64,000 nt of DNA, taken from positions 186,001 to 250,000 of the forward strand of contig NZ_JAPJDL010000001.1 in the NCBI RefSeq assembly GCF_026242055.1. The letters run 5' to 3'. Positions 9,264-19,200 of this stretch are shown piece by piece. The position numbers and the translations under genes are program-made. The notes under the pieces are model-generated. The model did no database searches. It was not told where the DNA came from and was given only the letters and a program-made list of their open reading frames with translations. This DNA comes from Lentzea sp. NEAU-D7. Lineage in GTDB: Bacteria > Actinomycetota > Actinomycetes > Mycobacteriales > Pseudonocardiaceae. Position 1 is the stretch's first letter. Each line of letters starts with the position of its first letter.

Positions 9264-9473
9264 ATGAGCGACACGACGACAGTCGACCGGCTGCGCACCG
9301 CGCTGGCTGACGTGGCCTACCCCGCGGACAAGGGGCAGCTGGTCGACCACGCGTCACGCAACAACGCCGACGAGGACACCGTGCACGCGCTGCACTCCGT
9401 CCCGGACGGCCTGTACGAGTCGTTCGACGAGGTGCTCGGCGTGATCGCCGTCGACCAGGACCGCGAAGCCTGA
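9264..9473 (+). CDS. DUF2795 protein
   Basis: A 69-residue acidic protein. DVAYPADKGQLVDHASRNNADEDTVHALHSVPDGLYESFDEVLGVI fits the DUF2795 pattern, a small helical domain common in actinobacteria with no assigned function. The ATG follows GGAGGA at good spacing (TTGGAGGAGAACG). Confidence 0.8.
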   Translation: MSDTTTVDRLRTALADVAYPADKGQLVDHASRNNADEDTVHALHSVPDGLYESFDEVLGVIAVDQDREA

Positions 9474-9592
9474 GCTTCCGGCCACTTCCGTCGTCCGCGG
9501 CACCGGAGCGATCCGGTGCCGCTCGTCGCTGCGGTGAAGAACTTCCCCTGGCCTCCACACGTCCGACGGCCGAAAGCCGGAATGGGAACCTG

Positions 9593-11110
9593 ATGAAGGA
9601 TCGCAAGGCGGTGCGGATCCCCGCACCCGCGGGACGCCCTCGTCTCACCGGCGACGCGCCGGTCGTCGCGGTGGTGGGCGGTGGCATCGCGGGTCTCGCC
9701 GCGTCCACTTTGCTCGCTGAGCGCGGCGCGCGCGTCGTGCTGTACGAACGTGAGCCCTACCTGGGCGGGCGGGTCGGCGGCTGGCGCACGCGGCTGGCGG
9801 ACGGCAGCGACGTCACGATGACCCGCGGGTTCCACGCGTTCTTCCGGCAGTACTACAACTTGCGCGCGTTGCTCAGGCGCGTCGATCCGGACGGCCGCGC
9901 GCTGACGCCGATGGCCGACTACCCGCTGTGGCACGCGCGGGGTGACCGCGACTCCTTCGCTGGCATGCCCACGACGGCGCCGTGGAACGTGCTGGCGTTC
10001 CTGCGGCGCAGCCCGACGTTCCGCTGGCGCGACCTGCCGGACATGAACCCCGAGGCGGCCCTGAAGCTGCTGGACGTGTCCGTGCCGGGCGTCTACGACG
10101 AGCTCGACGGCATCGACGCCGCCGAGTACCTGCGACGAGTGCGATTCCCGGAAGCCGCGCACGCGCTCGCGTTCGAAGTGTTCTCCCGCAGCTTCTTCGC
10201 GCATCCGCGGGACATGTCAGCCGCCGAGCTCGCCGTGATGTTCCACATCTACTTCCTCGGTTCGAACGAGGGACTGCTCTTCGACGTCGCGGCCGACCCG
10301 TTCCCGCACGGCCTGTGGGACCCGCTCGGTCAGCGCCTCGTCGATCTGGGCGCCGACGTGTGCACGGGCGTCGACGTGGAATCGGTGGAACGGGGCGGGG
10401 CAAGGCGTTTCACCGTCACCACCGGGGACGGCGTGGTCGACGCCGACGCCGTGGTGCTCGCCGCCGACGTGAAGGGCCTGCGCGGGATCGTGCAGGCGTC
10501 CCCGGATCTGGGAGACGCCGACTGGCGTGCTCGGGTGACGGGTCTGCGGACCGCCCCGCCGTTCCTGGTCTCGCGGTACTGGCTGGACCGGCCCGTAGAC
10601 CGGCCGGGTTTCATCGGCACCAGCGGGTACGACCTGCTCGACAACGTGAGCGTGCTCGACGCCTACGAACACGAGGCGAGGGCGTGGGCGGCGCGCACAG
10701 GTGGCTCGGTGGTGGAGCTGCACGGCTACGCCGTTCCGTCCGATGTGGACGAGGGCGAGGCGAGGCTGCGGCTCTGGGAGCAGCTGACCGAGGTCTACCC
10801 GGAGACCAAGGGCGCCACCGTGGTCGACGAACGGCACGAGTGGCGCTCCGACTGCCCGTTGTTCCCCGCGGGTGGCTACGAGGACAGGCCGCGGGTGAGC
10901 ACGCCGGACGACTTCCTCGTGCTGGCGGGAGATCTCGTGCGCATCGACCTGCCGGTGGCGCTGATGGAACGCGCGGCGACGACCGGTTTCGCCGCCGCCA
11001 ACCAGCTGCTCGGCCGATGGGGTGTGAGCGGGACCGATCTCTGGACCGTCCCGGTCGAGGGCCGCGTCCCGCTGCTCCGCGCGGCCGCTCGCCGGCGGAG
11101 GTCCGCGTGA
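9593..11110 (+). CDS. FAD-dependent carotenoid oxidoreductase, CrtU-like
   Basis: A 505-residue flavoprotein. The dinucleotide-binding motif VVGGGIAGLAASTLLAERGA is near residue 25 and is followed by GGRVGGW. The stretch GFHAFFRQYYNLRALLRRVDP is what I recall from isorenieratene synthase (CrtU) desaturase/methylases, which turn a beta ring into an aromatic ring. A more general carotenoid desaturase role is possible. It heads an operon of four overlapping genes, followed by CruF-, CruG- and CrtD/CrtI-like genes, which supports a carotenoid end-group role. It ends with the coupling overlap GTGA. Confidence 0.72.
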   Translation: MKDRKAVRIPAPAGRPRLTGDAPVVAVVGGGIAGLAASTLLAERGARVVLYEREPYLGGRVGGWRTRLADGSDVTMTRGFHAFFRQYYNLRALLRRVDPDGRALTPMADYPLWHARGDRDSFAGMPTTAPWNVLAFLRRSPTFRWRDLPDMNPEAALKLLDVSVPGVYDELDGIDAAEYLRRVRFPEAAHALAFEVFSRSFFAHPRDMSAAELAVMFHIYFLGSNEGLLFDVAADPFPHGLWDPLGQRLVDLGADVCTGVDVESVERGGARRFTVTTGDGVVDADAVVLAADVKGLRGIVQASPDLGDADWRARVTGLRTAPPFLVSRYWLDRPVDRPGFIGTSGYDLLDNVSVLDAYEHEARAWAARTGGSVVELHGYAVPSDVDEGEARLRLWEQLTEVYPETKGATVVDERHEWRSDCPLFPAGGYEDRPRVSTPDDFLVLAGDLVRIDLPVALMERAATTGFAAANQLLGRWGVSGTDLWTVPVEGRVPLLRAAARRRRSA

Positions 11111-11943
11111 ACGTCGGCGTGGACCGCGGTGCCACGGGTGTCGCGGTGCGCAGGTCGCTCGGTGCGGTGCGGGCTGTGGCGTGGATCTGCGGTGCGCTCG
11201 TCGTGCTGGCGCAGATCGTCTACTCCATGACCGAGCCGGAGGCCAGGCTCTTCACGACCGTGGCGTCGGTGATCGCGTTCGCGGTGGCGTCGGTGTGCGA
11301 CGCCTTCGCCCGCTTCGGGCCGCGCGCGGCGGCCCTGCTGGTGCTGATCGCCGGAGGCGGCGGTCTGCTGGCCGAGACCATCGGTGTGCACACGGGCTTT
11401 CCGTTCGGGGACTACCGCTACACGGGCACCCTCGGCGTGGAGTTCGCCGGAGTGCCCGTGGTCGTGGCCCTGGCGTGGGTGATGATGAGCTGGCCGGCGT
11501 TGCTCGTCGGCCGGGCGCTCGCGGCCTGGCTGCGGGTGGACCGCCCGGTGTGGCTGGTCGTCGTGGCCGGCGCGTGGGCTCTCGCGTCGTGGGACGTGTT
11601 CCTCGATCCGCAGATGATCGACGCCGGGCACTGGGAGTGGGCCGATCCCAGCCCGGCACTGCCCGGTGTGGACGGTGTCCCCCTGACCAACTACGCCGGC
11701 TGGCTTCTGGTCGCGGCGCTGATGATCACCGCGCTGCACCGGAGCGTCGGCCGGCCGCGCGTCGCCAGGGAGCTCGACCTGAGGGCGGGACCGGCCCCGG
11801 TGCTGTACCTGTGGACCTACGGTTCCTCGGTGTGGGCGCACGCGGCGTTCTTCGACCGGCCCGCGGTGTCCCTGGTCGCCGGTGTGCTCATGGGAGTGGC
11901 GGCCGTGCCGTTCGCGTTCACGTTGTGGCGGGCACATCGGTGA
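11107..11943 (+). CDS. carotenoid biosynthesis membrane protein, CruF-like
   Basis: A 278-residue protein with seven or so membrane segments. Motifs of the CruF (carotenoid 1',2'-hydratase) family are visible: ETIGVHTGFPFGDYRYTG, WDVFLDPQMIDAGHWEW, and GVPLTNYAGWLL, with acidic residues that could act in hydration. The reaction adds water to the psi-end of a carotene to give a tertiary alcohol. The GTG start overlaps the CrtU-like stop as GTGA and its own stop overlaps the next GTG the same way, so the operon is strictly coupled. Confidence 0.82.
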   Translation: MNVGVDRGATGVAVRRSLGAVRAVAWICGALVVLAQIVYSMTEPEARLFTTVASVIAFAVASVCDAFARFGPRAAALLVLIAGGGGLLAETIGVHTGFPFGDYRYTGTLGVEFAGVPVVVALAWVMMSWPALLVGRALAAWLRVDRPVWLVVVAGAWALASWDVFLDPQMIDAGHWEWADPSPALPGVDGVPLTNYAGWLLVAALMITALHRSVGRPRVARELDLRAGPAPVLYLWTYGSSVWAHAAFFDRPAVSLVAGVLMGVAAVPFAFTLWRAHR

Positions 11944-13058
11944 GGAGATTCCTCGGCGCCGCGGTGCGCTCTGCCGCCGTCGGCTCTCTGGTGGCCGCCG
12001 CGCACGCCCTGGTGAACGCGCGGCTGATGCGGGTCCCGGACGCCGATCCGCCCCTGTGCCAGGAGAAGGTGTCGGTGCTGGTGCCCGCGCGGGACGAGGC
12101 GCACCGGATAGCGCCGACCATCAGGTCGCTGCGGGCTCAGCGCGGTGTGCCCGAGCTGGAGATCATCGTGCTCGACGACGGCTCGGCCGACGGCACCGCC
12201 GACGAGGTGCGCCGGGTCGCGGACGACGACCCGCGGCTGCGTGTCGTCACCGGTGACGCGCCACCGGCCGGGCTGCCCGGCAAGCCCCACGCCTGCGCCC
12301 AGCTGGCCGAGCTGGCAGAGGGCCACGTGCTGGTCTTCGTCGACGCGGACGTCGTGCTCGCGCCCCATGCGATCGCCGCGGCTGTCGCGCTGTTGCGCGA
12401 GAACGACCTCGACGTGGTGTCGCCGTTCCCGCGTCAGCTCGCCGACGGCATCGGGGCCCGTCTCGTCCAGCCACTGCTGCAGTGGTCGTGGCTGGTGTTC
12501 CTGCCGTTGCGACTGGCCGAACGCTCCCCCAGGCCGTCGTTGTCCGCGGCGAACGGGCAGTTCCTCGTGGTGGACGCCGCCGCCTACCAGCGCAGCGGAG
12601 GTTTCGCGGGGATCGCCACGGCGGTGCTCGACGACATCGCGCTGATGCGGGCGGTCAAGCGCACTGGCGGCCGCGGCGTGGTCGTCGACGGCAGCACCGT
12701 GGCGGTCTGCCGGATGTACGAGGACTGGGCCGGGGTCCGGGACGGGTACGAGAAGTCGCTGTGGTCCGCCACCGGCAGCCCGGTGGCCGCGGCGGCGCTG
12801 TCGGTCGTGCTCGCGTGGCTGTACGTACTACCGCCGATCGCCGCGCTCGCGGGGTCGCGCGCCGGCGCCGCCGGTTACGCGGCGGGGGTGCTCACCAGGG
12901 TTGTGACGGCACGGCACACCGGTGGACGGGTGTGGCCCGACGCGCTCGCGCACCCCGTGTCGGTGGTGGTGCTGGTGAGTCTCGTCGCGCGGTCGTGGCG
13001 AGCCCGGCGGGCAGGACGGTTGCACTGGAAGGGCCGATCGTTGCGGGGGAGCAGCTGA
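11940..13058 (+). CDS. GT2 glycosyltransferase, CruG-like
   Basis: A 372-residue membrane-associated GT-A enzyme. VSVLVPARDEAHRIAPTIRSL opens the fold, EIIVLDDGSADGT is the nucleotide-binding strand, and VFVDADVVL holds the DxD metal site; ED-type residues follow in TAVLDDIALMRAVK. Two or three C-terminal hydrophobic segments anchor it. In CruF-CruG pairs this enzyme glycosylates the hydroxylated psi-end of the carotenoid. GTGA overlap with the CruF-like gene. Confidence 0.8.
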   Translation: MRRFLGAAVRSAAVGSLVAAAHALVNARLMRVPDADPPLCQEKVSVLVPARDEAHRIAPTIRSLRAQRGVPELEIIVLDDGSADGTADEVRRVADDDPRLRVVTGDAPPAGLPGKPHACAQLAELAEGHVLVFVDADVVLAPHAIAAAVALLRENDLDVVSPFPRQLADGIGARLVQPLLQWSWLVFLPLRLAERSPRPSLSAANGQFLVVDAAAYQRSGGFAGIATAVLDDIALMRAVKRTGGRGVVVDGSTVAVCRMYEDWAGVRDGYEKSLWSATGSPVAAAALSVVLAWLYVLPPIAALAGSRAGAAGYAAGVLTRVVTARHTGGRVWPDALAHPVSVVVLVSLVARSWRARRAGRLHWKGRSLRGSS

Positions 13059-13059
13059 C

Positions 13060-14532
13060 GTGGCACGGGTAGCGGTGATCGGCGCGGGCATGGGAGGACT
13101 GGCCGCGGCCGCGCGGCTGGCCGGGTCCGGCCACGAGGTGACCGTGTACGAGCAGGCCGCCGGTCACGGCGGCAAGCTCGGCACGCTGCGACGCGACGGG
13201 TTCACGTTCGACACCGGGCCGTCGTTGCTGACGCTCCCCCACGTCTACCGCGACCTCTTCGCGGCGACGGGCGCACCGCTCGACGACCTCGTGGAGATCG
13301 TGCCGGTGGAGCCGACCTGCCGCTACCGCTTCCCGGACGGCTCCGAGCTCGACATGCCGCACGCCGAGCAGGACGTGGAGGCCGCGCTGAGCGACGCGTT
13401 CGGGTCCGAGGCGGCACGGCAGTGGCGGGCGCTGCTCACCGACGCGGAACGGCTGTGGGACCTCGTCGGCGAACCGGTGCTGCAGAACCCCCTGAACGGC
13501 GTGCGAGATCTGCTGCGCCGGTCGGCGAGCGTCCGCGACCTGATGGCGATCGCGCCGTGGCGCACGCTGCGCGGGGTGGGTCAGCGGCGGCTGACCGATC
13601 CGCGGCTGCGCATGCTCCTCGACCGCTACGCCACCTACAGCGGCTCGGACCCGCGCCGCACGCCCGCGTTGATGACGGTGATCCCGTTCATCGAGCAGCG
13701 GTTCGGCGGCTGGTACGTGCGCGGCGGGCTGCGCGGGCTCGGTGACGCCCTGTACGGCCGCTGCGACGACCTCGGCGTGCGCTTCCGCTTCTCCACGACG
13801 GTCACCGCCGTGGAGTCCGGCAGCGGCGGGGTGACCGGCGTGCGCCTGCGGGACGGCGAGCGGCAGCCCGCCGACGTCGTCGTGTCCGATGTGGACGCCG
13901 AACACCTCTACGGCGACCTGCTCGCCGACCGGCGCTCGCACCGTCCACACCGGATGCTGCGCAAGACCCAGCCGTCGCTGTCGGGGTTCGTGCTGCTGCT
14001 CGCGCTGCAGGGGAAGACCCCGGACCCCGTGCACCACCGCGTGCTGTTCCCCGCCGACTACGACGCCGAGTTCGACTCCATCTTCGGCCGCCACCCCCGA
14101 CCCGTACCGGACCCGACGGTCTACGTGTGCGCACCGGACGACCCCGCCGTCGCACCCGAAGGAGACGAGGCGTGGTTCGTGCTGGTCAACGCGCCGCGGC
14201 ACGGGGACGTCGACTGGACGGCGCCCGGTCTCGCCGACTCCTACGCCGACCGGGTCCTGGGGGTGATGGCCGAGCGCGGGCTGGACGTCCGGCACCGGGT
14301 GCGCTGGCGCGTGATCCGCACACCGGCCGACTGGGCGCGCGACACGGGAGCCGTCGGCGGGTCGATCTACGGCTCGTCGTCCAACGGACCGCGGGCAGCG
14401 CTGCTCCGGCCGGCCAACCGCGCTCCCGTTCCCGGGCTGTTCCTCGTCGGCGGTTCGGCGCACCCCGGCGGCGGGCTGCCGCTCGTGGCGATGTCAGCGG
14501 GCATCGTCGCCCGCATGATCGGCCCGGCCTGA
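13060..14532 (+). CDS. carotenoid desaturase, CrtD/CrtI family
   Basis: A 490-residue flavoprotein. The N-terminus VAVIGAGMGGLAAAARLAGSGH is the FAD dinucleotide motif, and GKLGTLRRDGFTFDTGPSLL follows as in phytoene desaturases. The C-terminus reads GLFLVGGSAHPGGGLPLVAMSA. I associate the GGSxHPGGGLPLV form more with CrtD (1-hydroxycarotenoid 3,4-desaturase) than with CrtI, which suits its position after a CruF-like hydratase. It has GGGGGA-type ribosome site before the GTG, one base after the previous stop. Its end overlaps the convergent phosphatidyltransferase by 39 nt. Confidence 0.82.
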   Translation: MARVAVIGAGMGGLAAAARLAGSGHEVTVYEQAAGHGGKLGTLRRDGFTFDTGPSLLTLPHVYRDLFAATGAPLDDLVEIVPVEPTCRYRFPDGSELDMPHAEQDVEAALSDAFGSEAARQWRALLTDAERLWDLVGEPVLQNPLNGVRDLLRRSASVRDLMAIAPWRTLRGVGQRRLTDPRLRMLLDRYATYSGSDPRRTPALMTVIPFIEQRFGGWYVRGGLRGLGDALYGRCDDLGVRFRFSTTVTAVESGSGGVTGVRLRDGERQPADVVVSDVDAEHLYGDLLADRRSHRPHRMLRKTQPSLSGFVLLLALQGKTPDPVHHRVLFPADYDAEFDSIFGRHPRPVPDPTVYVCAPDDPAVAPEGDEAWFVLVNAPRHGDVDWTAPGLADSYADRVLGVMAERGLDVRHRVRWRVIRTPADWARDTGAVGGSIYGSSSNGPRAALLRPANRAPVPGLFLVGGSAHPGGGLPLVAMSAGIVARMIGPA

Positions 14533-15216
14533 CGCGAACGGCCCCGTCCAGGGCCGGCCCGAGAGCTCCCGCCGGACTCCGGCGACGAGCTGCCCGAACC
14601 CGACCACGGCGCACGCCGCCCACACCAGAGCCGACACGACGGCCCAGCTCCACCCGGTGACCGGGGTGCCGCCGGGCGCCAGACCCGTTCCCGCGCAGGC
14701 GATCGCGACCACGATGATCCTGATCGGACGCTCGGCCACCGTGATCGCGCCCGCCGAGGCCATCCCGACGGCCTGCGCCTTCGCCCGCGCGTACTCGTGC
14801 AGCAGCACGGTCACCCCGATGGCGGCGCACCACCACGCCTCGGCCCCGAGCACCAGCAGGACCAGCACCAGCGACAGGTCCGCCAGCCGGTCGGCCACCG
14901 CGTCCACCACGGCGCCCAGCGGCCGCGCCCGGCCGGTGCGCAGGGCGACCGCGCCGTCCAGGCCGTCGAGCACCCCGGTCGCGACGACCAGCACCAGCGC
15001 CAGCAGGGGCCACCGTCCGCCCGCACCGGCGACGGCGACCGCGCCTCCCGCGGCCACCACACCGGCCAGCGACAACAGGTCGGGCGGAACGCGGTCCAGA
15101 GGGCGGGCCAGCGCGTGCACGAACCGCAGCCAGCCGACGACGAGCCTGCTGGCGGACACGTCCTCGCCGTGCAGCCGGGACCACCCGTCGACTGCGCTCG
15201 CGTCGTCACCGGTCAC
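14494..15216 (-). CDS. CDP-alcohol phosphatidyltransferase family protein
   Basis: A 240-residue membrane enzyme. DGLDGAVALRTGRARPLG and AVVDAVAD give the CDP-alcohol phosphatidyltransferase signature DxxDGxxA-x-x8-G-x3-D-x3-D with all four metal-binding aspartates in register, but Leu replaces the usual Arg of the AR pair. Five to six helices follow. It should transfer a phosphatidyl group from CDP-diacylglycerol to an alcohol, or make a related polyprenyl or inositol product; the acceptor is not readable. It is divergent from the YihY-like gene. Confidence 0.82.
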   Translation of the reverse strand: MTGDDASAVDGWSRLHGEDVSASRLVVGWLRFVHALARPLDRVPPDLLSLAGVVAAGGAVAVAGAGGRWPLLALVLVVATGVLDGLDGAVALRTGRARPLGAVVDAVADRLADLSLVLVLLVLGAEAWWCAAIGVTVLLHEYARAKAQAVGMASAGAITVAERPIRIIVVAIACAGTGLAPGGTPVTGWSWAVVSALVWAACAVVGFGQLVAGVRRELSGRPWTGPFASGRADHAGDDAR

Positions 15217-15271
15217 GCCACCACGGTAGGCGGGTGGATGACTTCACGCAGGTTCGGGTACCTCCCCGATC

Positions 15272-16081
15272 ATGCATGTACTCCGCGCCGTGGCAGCGGC
15301 TACGTCGAGCGCGCTGCGCGGCCGGGACCTCCTGCTGTGGGCCGCCGGGCTGACGTTCTTCTCCGCACTCGGCCTGGTGCCGTTGCTCCTGATCGCGCTG
15401 CGGGGCGTGGCGTTGTTCTTCGGCCCGGAACTGGTGATCGACGGGGCACGCGCGGTCGGGGGGTCGCTGCCGCGGGCCCACGACCCCACCGCCGCGCTGG
15501 TCCAGCTGGCCGAGGCGGCGACTACCACCTCGTGGCCGTTGCTCGCCGCCGCGCTGTTCCCCGCGTCGCTCTACGGCGAAGGACTCCGCCGCAGCCTCGT
15601 GCAGGCCGCCGGCGAACGGCCGACCAAGTGGACGGGCTGGGCCGGGCGGATCGCGTTCCTGCCGGTGCTCCTGCTCGCACCCCTGCTGGTCGCGCTACCG
15701 CTGGCGTTCGCCTCGGAGGTCGGACCGCTCTACGAGGCCGGGGGCTGGTCCACCGTGCTCGGAGTCGTGCTGTCGTTCCACCTCGACATGGTCCCGATCT
15801 GCGTGACCGTCGGCCTGGTGTTCGCCTTCGTCGGACCGGTCGCGCTACCGGTGCGGACGGTCCTCGCCGCCGGGGTCGCCGTGGGAGCGGTGCTCACGGG
15901 CTTCCTGCACGGGTTCGTGGTGTTCCTGCTGATCCCCGTGGACTGGGCGATTCCCTACGGTGGCCTCGCGATCCCCGGCGCGGTGGCGGCTCTCGGGCTG
16001 TGGCTGTTCCTGCTGCACGCCCTGCTGTTGTTCGGTTACCGCGCCACGCTCAGCACGCACGACGTGCTCCGCAGGGGGTGA
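15272..16081 (+). CDS. YihY/BrkB-like membrane protein
   Basis: A 269-residue integral membrane protein with about six segments. LRGRDLLLWAAGLTFFSALGLVPLLLIAL near the start is the conserved first helix of the YihY/UPF0761 family (historically misnamed ribonuclease BN). The function is unknown. GGGTAC, 9 nt before the ATG, could be a -10 element of a sigma-B-like promoter giving a very short leader. Confidence 0.75.
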   Translation: MHVLRAVAAATSSALRGRDLLLWAAGLTFFSALGLVPLLLIALRGVALFFGPELVIDGARAVGGSLPRAHDPTAALVQLAEAATTTSWPLLAAALFPASLYGEGLRRSLVQAAGERPTKWTGWAGRIAFLPVLLLAPLLVALPLAFASEVGPLYEAGGWSTVLGVVLSFHLDMVPICVTVGLVFAFVGPVALPVRTVLAAGVAVGAVLTGFLHGFVVFLLIPVDWAIPYGGLAIPGAVAALGLWLFLLHALLLFGYRATLSTHDVLRRG

Positions 16082-16212
16082 CGCCGGGTGGATCTCCCGG
16101 ACTTGCGCGACGGTGGCGCGGCGCACACTCGCCGCCGCTCGTTGTGCAGCCCGCGCCGGGTGTCTGCACCCTGGACTGACAAGCATGTCGCGATGGGCGG
16201 AGGGAACGGTCG

Positions 16213-19200
16213 GTGGGGCGATCTGACGACATCGGACACGACCGTTCCGTGCTCACCGACGTGTTCGCCGAGGACCCCGAGATCGGGCGCGACCTCGCCG
16301 CGGTGGACTGGGCCGCCACTCCGCTCGGCCCGCCGGAGGGCTGGCCGCAGAGCCTGCAGACCGCCGTCAGCGTCCTGTTGTCGTCCAGGTTCTCGATGTG
16401 GCTGGCGTGGGGACCGGAGCTGACCTTCTTCTGCAACAACGCTTATCGGCACAACACGCTGGGACGGAAGTACCCGTGGGCGCTGGGCCGACCGGCCGCG
16501 GAGGTGTGGGCCGAGATCTGGGAGGACGTCGAGCCCAGGGTGGACAACGTGCTCAGCAGCGGACGGGCGACCTGGGACGAGGCCCTGCTGTTGTTCCTGG
16601 AGCGCTCGGGGTACTCGGAGGAGACCTACCACACGTTCTCCTACAGCCCCCTGCGCGACGAACGTGGTGCGGTGGCAGGGATGTTGTGCGTGGTCAGCGA
16701 GGAGACCGAGCGCGTCATCGGCGAGCGGCGGATGGCGACGCTGCGCGATCTCGGCTCGGACCCCACCGTCGCGCGTGAGGAGCGGGAGGTGCTGGCGTTC
16801 GACTGCACGCAGCTCGAACGCAACCGCCGGGACCTGCCGTTCACCCTGATCTACCTCGTCGACCACGGCCGGGCCCGGCTGGCGGGGGCGACGGGGATCG
16901 CGCCGGGGCATCCTGTCGCCCCGGAGGCCATCGCTCACGAGGACGAGGCACCGGTGTGGCCGGTGGCGGCGGTGATGGACGGCGACTCCGTCGTGGTCGA
17001 GCTCGACGGGGAACGGTTCGCCGATCTGCCCCGCGGCGACTGGAACAGACCTCCCGCCCAGGCCCTGGTGGTGCCGCTGCAGCGGCCGGGCGGCGCACCG
17101 CACGGGTTCCTGGTCGCCGGCCTGAACAGGCACCGCCCGCTCGACGACGGCTACCGCGGGTTCGTCGACCTGGTCGCGGGCCACATCGCCTCGGGCGTCG
17201 CGGGAGCCCACGACTTCCAGGCCCAGCAACGACGTGCCGAGGAGCTCACCGAGCTCGACCGCGCCAAGACCGCGTTCTTCTCCAACATCAGCCACGAGTT
17301 CCGCACCCCGCTCACCCTCATCATGGGCCCGGTGCAGGACCTGCGGGACCGGCTGGCCCAGGCGGACCCGCAGGCGGGTCACGAGCTGGAGGTCATCCAC
17401 CGCAACGGACTGCGGCTCGGCAAGCTGGTCAACACCCTGCTGGACTTCTCCCGGCTGGAAGCGGGCCGCATGCAGGCCCACTTCCAGCCCGTCGAGCTCG
17501 CGACGATCACCGCGGAGCTGGCCGGCGTCTTCCGGTCGGCCGTGGAGAGGGCGGGACTGAGCTTCGAGATCGACTGCTCTCCCCTGCCCGAACCGGTGCA
17601 CGTCGACCTCGGCCTGTGGGAGAAGGTCGTGCTGAACCTGCTGAGCAACGCTCTCAAGTTCACCGTCGAGGGCTCGGTCGGCATCACCGTGCGCGGCGGC
17701 GCGGGCAAGGCCGTCGTGACCGTCAGCGACACCGGGGTCGGTGTGCCGCGGCACGAGATCCCCAGGTTGTTCGAACGCTTCCACCGCATCGAGAACAGCT
17801 GGTCCCGGTCACGGGAGGGCAGCGGGATCGGGCTCGCGCTCGTGCAGGAGCTCGTCCACCTGCACGGCGGCACCATCCGGGCCGACAGCGCCGAGGGAGA
17901 GGGCACCCGCTTCACCGTCGAGCTGCCGTTCGGCACGGACCACCTGCCCGCCGAGGCGCTGTCGCGGCAGGCCGGGCCGCCGACGGTGTCGGACATCGCC
18001 GCCCCCTACGTGCAGGAGGCGCTGCGCTGGCTGCCGGATCCCGGCCCCGCCGCCGAGGACCTGCTGCCCACTGCGGCCGCCGGCACCGCACCGCAGGCGC
18101 CCGCCACCGTGCTCGTCGCCGACGACAACTCGGACATGCGGGAGTACCTCACCCGGCTGCTGCTCAGGGCGGGCTACGAGGTCCGCGCCGTGAACGACGG
18201 CCTGGCGGCGCTGGAGACCGCCCGCGCCCAACCGCCGGACCTCGTGGTCAGCGACGTGATGATGCCGCGCATGGACGGTCTCTCCCTGGTCGCCGCGCTG
18301 CGCGCCGACCCGCGCACGATGGCCGTGCCGGTGCTGCTGCTGTCGGCCCGTGCCGGGCAGGAGGCGTCCGGTGAGGGACTGCGGGCCGGTGCGGACGACT
18401 ACCTCGTCAAACCGTTCGCCGCCGCGGACCTCCTCGCGCGGGTGCGGGCGAACGTCGACCTCTCCCGGCTGCGCGGCCGGCACGCCCGCTGGCGCGACGC
18501 GCTGATCGACTCACTGCAGGAGGCGTTCTTCGTCTGCGACGACGACGGCACCGTCGTCGAGGTCAACGCCGCGTTCACCGACATCCTCGGGTACGGGCCG
18601 GAAGACCTGCCCTATGCCGTGCCGCACCCGTGGTGGCCGGACGAGCGCACCGATGCCGAGGCGCACCGCGAGTTCGCCGACGCGTTCGCGGCCCGGTCCG
18701 GGCGCGACCAGCACAGCCGCACCGTCCCGGTCACCCACCGCGACGGCAGGAGGCTGTGGGTCAGCGCCCTCATGAACCCCGCCCGCGACCCGGACAGCGG
18801 CCGGACGGTGACGGTCGGCACGTTCCGCGACGTCACCGCCGATCACCACGCCCGCAGGCGTGAGGCCGCGCTCGCGGAGCTCAGCGTGCGGTTGTCCCGG
18901 GCCACCAGCGCCTCCGAGGCGCTGTCCGGCGCGCTGGAGCACCTGGAGACGCTGTGGCGGGCCGAGCAGGTGCTGGCCGTCGTCTTCGGCCGCCACGAGA
19001 CGCCGTGGGTCAGCACCGTCACCGAGCGCCTCGCCTGGGAGGACCTTCCGGCGCACCGGCGCTCGACGCTCGCCGCGCTGAAGGACCACAGCGCGCTGAC
19101 CCCCGTCGCCCTGGAGGACGGCAGCACCGCCGTCACCGTCGAGCACCCCGACGGACCGATGGTGCTGTGGCTGCACCTCCACTCGCACAGCCACTTCACC

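Noticed and set aside
16146-16164. A weak copy of the 19-nt island motif before the hybrid kinase
   Set aside because: Only the CCCGCGCCGGGTG core matches; the outer arms are lost and the distance to the start differs. Such cores can occur by chance at this G+C content.
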